Shown: piece after piece, positions 17,964 through 25,006 of the stretch
Layout: the number at the start of each line of letters is the position of its first letter
Numbering within the stretch: the first letter of the stretch is position 1
NCBI RefSeq assembly: GCF_016862395.1
Contig: NZ_BOMW01000016.1
Location: forward strand, 1-64,000
Direction: 5' to 3'
DNA length: 64,000 nucleotides
From: Actinoplanes siamensis
Lineage (GTDB): Bacteria > Actinomycetota > Actinomycetes > Mycobacteriales > Micromonosporaceae
Position numbers and translations under genes: made by a program
The notes under the pieces: generated by a model
What the model was told of the DNA's origin: nothing
The model's database searches: none
Seen by the model: only the letters and a program-made list of their open reading frames with translations

Positions 17964-18357
17964 GTGACGTCTGCTCGATGGTGGGCACTTGCTACCGCAG
18001 GGCCCGCGCAACTGAAATCCTCATCGGTCCTGGCCTTGGCCGTGCCATCACCCCTGCGGCCAACGCGGCGACCAGCGGCGTCGGCGACGACAACACCGGA
18101 GCGGAATCAGCCGCTGTCGATGCCGCCACGCAGCCCGGCGGCTGCATCGGCACCGCGCCGCTCAACACCGTCGCGTCGCCCGTGACGGCAGCCGCACCAG
18201 GTTCGGCGCACGGCCGAAACGCGACCGGCGATGCCACCGTCGCACCGCTTTCGACGCCGCCTTGGTGACCGCCGTGGCGCTGCTCGTGCTCGCGGCCATC
18301 ACCGTCGCCCTCGTCATGCCCCGCCACCATCGGCGGCAACCGGTAGCAGTCAGGTGA
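17964..18357 (+). pseudogene. Internally deleted and frameshifted DHA2-type MFS efflux gene
   Basis: GTG 17964, with GGAG 5 nt upstream, begins TSARWWALATAGPAQL, a typical DHA2 MFS N-terminus. After about 17 codons the homology jumps (near 18015, in another frame) to ILIGPGLGRAITPAANAATS and PGGCIGTAPLNTVASPVTA, the region around the last transmembrane helices. It then shifts again to DAALVTAVALLVLAAITVAL and ends at a stop at 18355-18357. Roughly 130 codons remain of about 480, so some 350 codons including most helices are missing. The gene cannot encode a transporter. Confidence 0.72.
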
Positions 18358-18402
18358 ACCGAAAAGGCGTTCCCGCCCGGCCGGAAAGGACGGTACGAAT
18401 CA

Positions 18403-18630
18403 ATGCCTCTGCTGCGGATCCAGCTGGACAGCGACAGAAACACCGCACGCCGTGTCCTGGAACTCCACCAAGCAGGCAAAGTGCACCACGAAACCCGAGA
18501 TGCCGCACGCGACGAAGTGTGGCGCCGCGGCCGCACACCCGCCGCGGAACCGGTCTTCATCGGCACCACCAACGGCGAGCCCGTCCGGCTCCTCTACGAC
18601 GTAGAGGTCTACCTGGACACCACGCGTTGA
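18403..18630 (+). CDS. Small hypothetical protein
   Basis: A 75-residue charged soluble protein (MPLLRIQLDSD...) ending YDVEVYLDTTR. Codons ending in A or T are more frequent than in the neighbours, hinting at acquisition. AAGGA lies upstream at a long 13-nt spacing. I do not recognise the family. A weakly similar start (MPPLRIQLS) occurs at 18720 without a convincing continuation. The coding status is plausible, not certain. Confidence 0.45.
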   Translation: MPLLRIQLDSDRNTARRVLELHQAGKVHHETRDAARDEVWRRGRTPAAEPVFIGTTNGEPVRLLYDVEVYLDTTR

Positions 18631-19119
18631 ACCGCAACCACCGCACGTGAGCGCGGCCGTGGGGCTGCGCGGTGTGCGCCGGGCAGCCCCGGCGACGCTC
18701 TGGGGTGAGGTAGAGGCCCGTGCCGCCATTGAGGATCCAACTCTCCGGAATCGCGAAGCCCGCCCGTCTTCGAGCCACGCCCCGGCAGGTGTGGCTGCGC
18801 CGAGGACACCCCGAGCCGATGCAACCAAACGGCGGCCTCCACACCACGCCGCCACCCGTACCGCCAGGCTCGGCCGCCACCGGCCTTCGCCGCACGGGCC
18901 GGGCCGACCTGCATTTCGTCGACCACGTACGGGTCCTGGTGGCTTGCAGCGAAGTCGACCGGCACGGCACGTTCGGAGGCTCTCAGCCGCCGGGTTCGGG
19001 CGGATCGGCAGGGGGCTGTCGATCGACGAGGCTGCGCCGCGTCCTGCGCGGGCCGAGGGTTCACCGACGACGCCGGCGAGGGCGCCTGGAGACCGGTCCG
19101 GAGCACCCGACGAGCAGGG
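18631..19119. other. No supported gene
   Basis: About 490 bp with long overlapping open frames on both strands that are low-complexity (Arg/Pro/Gly-rich) and lack ribosome binding sites or recognisable motifs. Given the remnants on both sides, it is probably eroded sequence. Confidence 0.5.
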
Positions 19120-19145
19120 GCCCGGCGCCCCGGGAAGGGCGCCGG
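19120..19145. terminator. Hairpin terminator of the galactanase gene
   Basis: CCCGGCGCCC (19120-19129) pairs perfectly with GGGCGCCGGG (19136-19145) over a 6-nt loop. It lies 18 nt past the galactanase stop in the direction of transcription. Confidence 0.75.
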
Positions 19146-19163
19146 GCGGTCAGCCGCTGAGGA

Positions 19164-20261
19164 TCACGCGGTCCACTTGACGTAGGAGTTGAACTTCCCG
19201 CCGGCGTCGAAGGTGGCCATGTTGTCCCATCCGTCGCCGGTGCCGTTGATGTCCGCCGGGTCCCAGCCGTTCCCGGCGATGGCGTACCAGGTCGGCTCCC
19301 AGTAGAAGACGCCGATGGCGCCGGCGTTCCGGGCGGTGTTCTGGATCCAGCTGAACTCGGTGCCCTGGCCGGCCTTGGTGGCGGGCTGGCCGTCGCAGGT
19401 GACGGTGCCGGGGATCGAGTTGGACTGGCTGTCGGCATTGGCGGTGGTGTACATGTACGCCGTCTCGGCGACGACTACCGGTTTGCCGTACCGGGACCTC
19501 ACGTCCGCGATCACGTTGTACAGGTTCGCCAGCGTGCCGTGCCACATGCAGTAGTAGGACAGCGCGGTGATGTCCCAGGTGACGCCCTGGGCCTTGATGC
19601 CGTCGTAGAACCAGCGGGCGTTCGCGTCACTGTCCGCGTCCGCGGTGTGGATCATCACCTGGGTGCCGGAGTTGCAGGCCTTCGTCGCGTTGTAACCCTG
19701 TTTGAGCAGCGAGGCCAGCGGCGCGAAGTTGTTGTTGGTGACCTTGCCGGCCGGCCACAGCATGCCGACGTTGATCTCGTTGCCGATCTGCACGCTGTCC
19801 GGGGTGGTGCCCTGCGCCTTCAGTGCGGTGCACACGTCGTAGGTGTAGTTGTAGACGTCGGCCTGCAACTGGGTGAGCGAGTGCGAGCTCCACGCCGCCG
19901 GCGGGTACTGCTTGCCGGGGTCCGCCCAGGTGTCGGAGTAGTGGAAGTCGACAAGCAGCTTGAAGCCCTTGGCCTTGATCGTTTTCGCCTGCTGGAGCAC
20001 CTTGGCCTTGTTGTTGTAGCCGCTGGCCGGGTTGTTCCAGACGCGCAGCCGCAGGTAGTTCGCGCCGGCGCCCTTGAGGATGTCGTACGGGTCGGCCTGG
20101 GCGCCGGCCGCCGTGTAGTACCTGCCGCCCAGGTCGAGCGTGCGCTGCAGCGACGACACGTCGGCGCCGAGCATGCCGAGGGAGGCGGCTCGGGCGGGGT
20201 GGGGGGTGAGGGCCAGCGTCAGGAGCACGGCTCCGACGACGGCCAGGAGGGATTTGCGCAT
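19164..20261 (-). CDS. Secreted arabinogalactan endo-beta-1,4-galactanase (GH53)
   Basis: Cuts the beta-1,4-galactan side chains of pectin (EC 3.2.1.89). It has a Sec signal peptide (residues 1-26, ending PARA) and then one GH53 (beta/alpha)8 barrel over the remaining 339 residues. The catalytic acid is E162 in QIGNEINVG and the nucleophile is E266 in VVVAETAYMY. The N-terminal GADVSSLQ and YLRLRVWNNP are typical. GGAG is 4 nt from ATG 20261. It lies in a galactan cluster with LacI, an ABC importer and GH35, so its products would be imported and split inside the cell. Confidence 0.95.
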   Translation of the reverse strand: MRKSLLAVVGAVLLTLALTPHPARAASLGMLGADVSSLQRTLDLGGRYYTAAGAQADPYDILKGAGANYLRLRVWNNPASGYNNKAKVLQQAKTIKAKGFKLLVDFHYSDTWADPGKQYPPAAWSSHSLTQLQADVYNYTYDVCTALKAQGTTPDSVQIGNEINVGMLWPAGKVTNNNFAPLASLLKQGYNATKACNSGTQVMIHTADADSDANARWFYDGIKAQGVTWDITALSYYCMWHGTLANLYNVIADVRSRYGKPVVVAETAYMYTTANADSQSNSIPGTVTCDGQPATKAGQGTEFSWIQNTARNAGAIGVFYWEPTWYAIAGNGWDPADINGTGDGWDNMATFDAGGKFNSYVKWTA

Positions 20262-20327
20262 GTCGCTCCTTCGGGGATAGGAACAGAAATCAGCGACGCC
20301 GAGCGGGGTACGGGTTGATCCGCCCGT

Positions 20328-20558
20328 ATCGTCGACGGTCGCCGTGTTCTCCCGGGCGTTGCCGGGGTGCTCGACGTCCCACCGGTTGCCGTCGGTCGCG
20401 GTCCAGGCGGGCTCCCGGTGGAGGACGCCGAGCGCCCCGGATGCCCGGGCGGCATCCCGCACCTGGGTGAACTCCCGGGCCCGCCCCCGCGGCGACGCGT
20501 GGATCGGGTCGCACGGGCCGGCCGAGGTGATGATGTTCTCCAGGCGCGGAGCATCGCC
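20328..20558 (-). pseudogene. Fragment of a second GH53 C-terminus
   Basis: An open stretch without a usable upstream start reads ENIITSAGPCDP..., AREFTQVRDAARASGALGVL, HREPAWTATDGNRWD and ENTATVDD. It aligns step for step with the C-terminus of the intact galactanase next door (TCDGQPATKAGQGTEF, IQNTARNAGAIGVFYWEPTW, GNGWDPADI, DNMATFDA). It is therefore a leftover of a duplicated or recombined GH53 gene, only about 77 codons long and lacking both catalytic glutamates. Confidence 0.72.
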
Positions 20559-20661
20559 GGCGAGCGGGTCTTCCGTGAAGCGATGATCATCAATGTCGCT
20601 GGGTTCATGACGCTCCTTTGCCGACAGGAAGGGCGCACGGGAAGCCGGGAGAGAGAAAAGG

Positions 20662-21699
20662 TCAGGCAGGTGAGGAGGTACGCAGCACCAGGCTGGTGGG
20701 CACGGTGACGGAGAGGGGCGTACGGCCGTTGATCACGTCCACGAGGAGCCGGACCATCTCCTCGCTGATGCGTTCCAGGGGCTGGCGCACCGTGCTCAGC
20801 GGCGGCTCGGTCGTCGCCGCCAGCCCCGAGTCGTCGAAGCCGACCACCCGCACGTCGCCGGGCACCGCGCGCCCCGCGTCGCGCAGCACCGGCAGGGTGG
20901 CCGCGGCGATCGCGTCCGACGCGGCGAACACCGCGTCCACGTCCGGGGCGCGGTCCAGCAGCGTCCGCATCCCGGAGGCGCCGTTCTCGCGACGCCAGTC
21001 GCCGTGCACGATCAGGTCCTGGTCGACCGGCAGGCCGTGCGCCATCAGCGCGTCGGTGTATCCGGCCAGGCGGTCCACGCCGCCGGAGGTGTCCAGCGGC
21101 CCGGTGATCGTGGCGATCCGCCGGCAGCCGGCGGTGATCAGGTGCTCGGTGGCGATCCGCGCCCCGGCCCGGTCGTCGGCCGAGACCGAGCTCATCACGT
21201 CCTCCAGGCCGAGCACCCGGCCGCAGGCCACGATCGGCACCTGGGCCGTGACCAGCTGCTTGAGCAGCGGGTCGCCGGAGTGCGGGGAGACCAGCAGCAC
21301 CCCGTCGACGTGGCCGCCGTTGAGGAACGCGATCGTCCGGCTGCGTTCCTCGGGGGTGGAGGCGATCATCAGGATCAGGGTCAGCTCGCGGTCGGAGAGC
21401 GCCTGAGCCACGCCGCGCAGCAGCACCGAGAAGTTCGGGTCCTCGAAGAGCAGGTGCTGCGGCTCGGTGAGCAGGAACGCGATCGATCCGGAGCGGCCGG
21501 TGGCCAGCGATCGCGCGTGCTGGTTCGTCGTGTACCCGGTCCGGGAGATCGCGTCCCGGACCGCGCGCACGGCCTCCGGACTGACCCAGTCACGCCCGTT
21601 GAGGACCCGCGAGACGGTCGCGTACGACACCCCGGCCTCGCGAGCGACATCGCGGATGGTGGGGCGTTTGCGCGACACGTTCGGGATCATAGTCGTCAC
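20662..21699 (-). CDS. LacI-family repressor of the galactan cluster
   Basis: A 345-residue LacI repressor with the HTH TIRDVAREAGVSYATVSRVLNG at residues 14-35 and an effector domain containing FAASDAIAAATLPVLRDAG and VRVVGFDDSG. It is the last gene of the importer operon, so it is probably autoregulated with it. The likely targets are the two CTGTGACCGGTTACAG sites at 24878 and 24968. The inducer is probably galactose or a galacto-oligosaccharide (inference). The start is ATG 21699 with no close alternative. Confidence 0.93.
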   Translation of the reverse strand: MTTMIPNVSRKRPTIRDVAREAGVSYATVSRVLNGRDWVSPEAVRAVRDAISRTGYTTNQHARSLATGRSGSIAFLLTEPQHLLFEDPNFSVLLRGVAQALSDRELTLILMIASTPEERSRTIAFLNGGHVDGVLLVSPHSGDPLLKQLVTAQVPIVACGRVLGLEDVMSSVSADDRAGARIATEHLITAGCRRIATITGPLDTSGGVDRLAGYTDALMAHGLPVDQDLIVHGDWRRENGASGMRTLLDRAPDVDAVFAASDAIAAATLPVLRDAGRAVPGDVRVVGFDDSGLAATTEPPLSTVRQPLERISEEMVRLLVDVINGRTPLSVTVPTSLVLRTSSPA

Positions 21700-21705
21700 C
21701 CTTGC

Positions 21706-22533
21706 CTATGCCTTGACGCCGCCGGCGGCCAGGTCGACCTGCCAGTACCGCTGGAGCGTGAGGAACAGGGCGATCAGCGGGACGATCGACACGAGCGCGC
21801 CGGTCACCACCACGGTATACATCGAGGGCTGGCTCGCACCCTGGTTGAGCAGGCCGTTCAACCCCACCGTCAGCGGATACAGCTTGTCGTCGCCCAGCAT
21901 GATGTACGGCAGCATGAAGTTGTTCCAGATCGCCACGAACTGGAAGAGGAACACCGTCACCAGGCCGGTGCGCATCATCGGCAGGACCACCCGGGCGAAG
22001 GTGCGCCAGTCGCCGGCCCCGTCGATCCGGGACGCCTCGAGGATCTCCGACGGCACCGCCGCGGCGGCGAAGATCCGGGCGAGGTAGATGCCGTACGGGC
22101 TGATGAAGCTGGGCAGCAGCACCGCCCAGTAGGTGTTGGTCAGCCCGATCCCGGACAGCAGCAGGTACTGCGGGATGGCCAGGATGACGCCCGGGACCAG
22201 CACGCCGGCCAGGATCACGTTGAAGACCAGGCCCTTGCCCGGGAAGTCGAACTTGGCCAGGGCGTACCCGCTCATCGCGGAGAGGAGGGTGGAGACGGCC
22301 GCCCCGACACCGGCGTACAGCGCGGTGTTGGCCATCCACCGCCAGTACAGGCCGTCCCGGTAGCCGCTCAGGTCGCCCAGGTTGTCGAGCAGGTGGGTGC
22401 CCGGCGCGAGGGTGAACGTGGAGAACAGCTCACCGGCGCTCTTGCTCGAGGCGATCAGCACCCAGACCACCGGGAGCAGACAGTACGCGGCGCCCAGCAG
22501 CAGCAGGGTGGTGGCCAGCTTGCTGTTCTTCAT
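21706..22533 (-). CDS. Carbohydrate ABC transporter permease (MalG type)
   Basis: A 275-residue inner-membrane permease with six helices. The cytoplasmic EAA loop reads EILEASRIDGAGDWRTFARVVLPMM, which couples to the ATPase. It overlaps the upstream permease by 4 nt. As in other CUT1 importers, no ATPase gene is in the operon; a shared MsiK-type ATPase elsewhere in the genome would energise it. Confidence 0.94.
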   Translation of the reverse strand: MKNSKLATTLLLLGAAYCLLPVVWVLIASSKSAGELFSTFTLAPGTHLLDNLGDLSGYRDGLYWRWMANTALYAGVGAAVSTLLSAMSGYALAKFDFPGKGLVFNVILAGVLVPGVILAIPQYLLLSGIGLTNTYWAVLLPSFISPYGIYLARIFAAAAVPSEILEASRIDGAGDWRTFARVVLPMMRTGLVTVFLFQFVAIWNNFMLPYIMLGDDKLYPLTVGLNGLLNQGASQPSMYTVVVTGALVSIVPLIALFLTLQRYWQVDLAAGGVKA

Positions 22534-23462
22534 GAGTCTTCCTGGTCGAAGGCCCGGCGCCCGACCAGCTTGAGGAAGCCGAAGGACAGCAGGAACGTGG
22601 CGAGGGCGATGACCACCGAGGTGGCGGCCGCGGAGTGGATGTCGTTGCGGACGAACGCGTCCCGGTAGACCTTCATCAGCGGGGTCCAGGTGAAGGAGAT
22701 CGTGTTGCTGAGCGGCTTGAGCGTCATCGGCTCGGCGAACACCTGCAGCGTCGCGATCATCGAGAAGACGAACGTCATGATCAGGGATGGCAGCACGATC
22801 GGGATCTTGATGCGCCAGGCGATCGCGAGCTCGGACGCGCCGTCGATCCGGGCCGACTCGTACAGGCTGGTCGGCACGGACTTCAGCGCGGTGTAGAGGA
22901 CGATCATGTTGAAGCCGGTGCCGCCCCAGACCGCGACGTTCGCCACCGCGTACAGCACCCACGACGAGGAGAGCAGCTCGGGCGTGCCGATCCCGAGCTT
23001 GCCCAGGGCGTAGCCGAAGGGGCTGACCCGGGGCAGGTAGAGGAAGCCCCAGAGCAGCGAGGCGACCACGGCCGGCACCGCGTACGGCAGGAAGATCGAG
23101 ATCCGGGCGAAGCCGCTCAGCGCCGGCCGGGTGCGGTTCGCGTCCAGCAGCAGGGCCATCAGCAGCGCCAGGCCGAGCATGGCCGGAACCACGATCAGGC
23201 CGTAACCCAGGATCCGGTAGACGCTGGGCAGCCACTCCGGGTCGGTCATCGAGCGGGCGTAGTTGCTCAGCCCGGCCCACACCTCGGTGCGGGACTTCGA
23301 GCCGAGGCCGAGGCCGCTCACCTTCACCTTGCGCAGGCTCAGGTAGCCGGCGTAGCCGATCGGGGCGGCCAGGAAGAGGGTGAACAGCAGCAGTCCCGGG
23401 GCGAGGAAGGCGTACGGGACGCCGGCCCGCCGGATGGATCTTCGGGTGGTGGTCAGCGACAT
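22530..23462 (-). CDS. Carbohydrate ABC transporter permease (MalF type)
   Basis: A 310-residue permease with six or more helices. The EAA loop reads SLYESARIDGASELAIAWRIKIPIVLPSL. It is the partner of the MalG-type protein downstream. The start at 23462 is preceded by AGGAAGGG about 9 nt upstream; the longer frame to 23510 has no such signal. Confidence 0.93.
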   Translation of the reverse strand: MSLTTTRRSIRRAGVPYAFLAPGLLLFTLFLAAPIGYAGYLSLRKVKVSGLGLGSKSRTEVWAGLSNYARSMTDPEWLPSVYRILGYGLIVVPAMLGLALLMALLLDANRTRPALSGFARISIFLPYAVPAVVASLLWGFLYLPRVSPFGYALGKLGIGTPELLSSSWVLYAVANVAVWGGTGFNMIVLYTALKSVPTSLYESARIDGASELAIAWRIKIPIVLPSLIMTFVFSMIATLQVFAEPMTLKPLSNTISFTWTPLMKVYRDAFVRNDIHSAAATSVVIALATFLLSFGFLKLVGRRAFDQEDS

Positions 23463-23520
23463 CGCCAAGACCCTTCCTGTGGGGGATCGGGTGGGGTGGT
23501 CGAGCCCCACCCGGTGCAGG

Positions 23521-24831
23521 TCATCCGGCGACGGTGAAGCCGCTGTTCTTCATGTCGTCGACAGTCGCCTTCTGGATGGTGGCGAGCGACTCGGTGAAGG
23601 CGGACGCCTTCTTCGACTCGGCGGCCTTGCCGAACGCGTCGTTGAACGCGCTGTACGCGACGTTGACGTTCGGGCCGTAGGTGAACGGCCGGGCCTGCTT
23701 GCCGGCCTCGGCGGCGATCGTGTAGAAGTCGCTCTGGCCGGCGAAGAACGCCGGCGGCGTGGTCAGCACGCTCGTCGCGTCGTTCGCGGCGGGGTAGACG
23801 TTCGCGGTGCCGGCGAGCAGCTTGAGCGCGGCCGGGTCGCTGTTGAGCCACGCGATGAACTCAGCGGCCTCCTTCGGGTGCTTGCTCTGGCTGGTGACGC
23901 TGGTCGCCGAGCCGCCCCAGTTGCCGGTCGCCGGGCTCGCGGCGTCCCACTGCGGCATGGACGCGGCCTTCCACTTGCCCTTGGTCTCCTTGGCGCTGCC
24001 CTCCAGCACGCCCGGCGCCCACACCGCGGAGACCCAGCCGACCTGCGAGCCGTCGTTGAGAGCGGCGTTCCACTCCGGGGTGTACATCGGCTTGTTGTCG
24101 ATGACGCCCTTCTCCACCAGGCCGCCCCAGTAACCGGCCACCTTCTGGGTCGCCGCGTCGTTGACGTCGACCGTCCAGGAGTCGCCCTGCACGCCCCACC
24201 AGGATGCGCCGGCCTGCTGCGCCAGCCCCACGAACAGGCCCGCGTCGGCGGCGGAGAACGTGCCCAGGTACTGCTTCGGGTTCGTCTTGTGGATCTTCTC
24301 GGCCGCGGCCGCGTAGTCGTCCCAGGTCTTGGGCGCCTGCAGGCCGTTCTTCTCGAAGACGTCGGAACGGTAGAAGAACATCAGCGGGCCGGAGTCCTGC
24401 GGGACGCCGTAGAGCGCGTCGCCGCCCAGGGTGACGCTGTTCCACGCGGCGGCCGGAAACTTGTCCTTGAGCGAGCCGGCCTGGGAGGAGATGTCGGCGA
24501 GCGCGTCGGCGGAGATCAGGGTGGGGATCTTCTGGTACTCGGCCTGCATCACGTCGGGCGCGCCGGAGCCGGCCTTGATCGCGGTGAGCAGCTTGGTGAC
24601 GGCCGGGTCGCCGCCGTCCTGCTTGTTGACCGTGACGTGGATGTCCGGGTGCGTCGAGTTCCAGCCCTCGACCACCTTGTCCATGTTCGGCGCCCAGCTC
24701 CAGTAGGTCAGCGCGACCTTCTCGCCGCCGCCTGCGCTGTCGGCCTTGTCGTCGGAGCCGCTGCACGCCGTGGTGGTGAACAAAGCCGCGGCGGTCAGGG
24801 AAGCCAGCAGCGGAGCAAGGGTCTTTTTCAT
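23521..24831 (-). CDS. Extracellular carbohydrate-binding lipoprotein (CUT1 family)
   Basis: A 436-residue solute-binding protein (SBP_bac_1 fold). The signal peptide and lipobox TTTACS put the lipidated Cys near residue 23. The mature part begins VALTYWSWAPNMDKVVEGWNS and contains DVMQAEYQKIPTL. Placed between a beta-galactosidase and a galactanase, it probably binds galacto-oligosaccharides (inference). GGAGG lies 5 nt before ATG 24831. Confidence 0.94.
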   Translation of the reverse strand: MKKTLAPLLASLTAAALFTTTACSGSDDKADSAGGGEKVALTYWSWAPNMDKVVEGWNSTHPDIHVTVNKQDGGDPAVTKLLTAIKAGSGAPDVMQAEYQKIPTLISADALADISSQAGSLKDKFPAAAWNSVTLGGDALYGVPQDSGPLMFFYRSDVFEKNGLQAPKTWDDYAAAAEKIHKTNPKQYLGTFSAADAGLFVGLAQQAGASWWGVQGDSWTVDVNDAATQKVAGYWGGLVEKGVIDNKPMYTPEWNAALNDGSQVGWVSAVWAPGVLEGSAKETKGKWKAASMPQWDAASPATGNWGGSATSVTSQSKHPKEAAEFIAWLNSDPAALKLLAGTANVYPAANDATSVLTTPPAFFAGQSDFYTIAAEAGKQARPFTYGPNVNVAYSAFNDAFGKAAESKKASAFTESLATIQKATVDDMKNSGFTVAG

Positions 24832-24877
24832 TGGTCCTCCTTGATGGGCACGCCGGGTGAGGGCCACGGGTCGATGC

Positions 24878-24893
24878 CTGTGACCGGTTACAG
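24878..24893. promoter_or_regulatory. LacI operator, importer side
   Basis: CTGTGACCGGTTACAG, a near-perfect palindrome centred on ACCGGT, about 47 bp upstream of the binding-protein gene. It is identical to the copy at 24968-24983. Confidence 0.75.
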
Positions 24894-24967
24894 TGCTGCT
24901 GTTACGGGGATGTGTCAAGCCCTTGCCTTGAGCCGGTTGATCCTGTGTATCGTTCGGGCCTGCCGGA

Positions 24968-24983
24968 CTGTGACCGGTTACAG
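24968..24983. promoter_or_regulatory. LacI operator, beta-galactosidase side
   Basis: A second identical CTGTGACCGGTTACAG, extended by A/T to an 18-bp symmetric site, 23 bp upstream of the GH35 start. The two sites, 90 bp apart, serve the two divergent transcripts and could support looping. Confidence 0.75.
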
Positions 24984-25006
24984 TCCGAACGGAAAGAGGG
25001 GTTCTC

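Noticed and set aside
18720-19160. Second copy of the small 75-residue gene
   Set aside because: The first 9 residues resemble each other (MPPLRIQLS), but similarity stops there and the rest is low-complexity.
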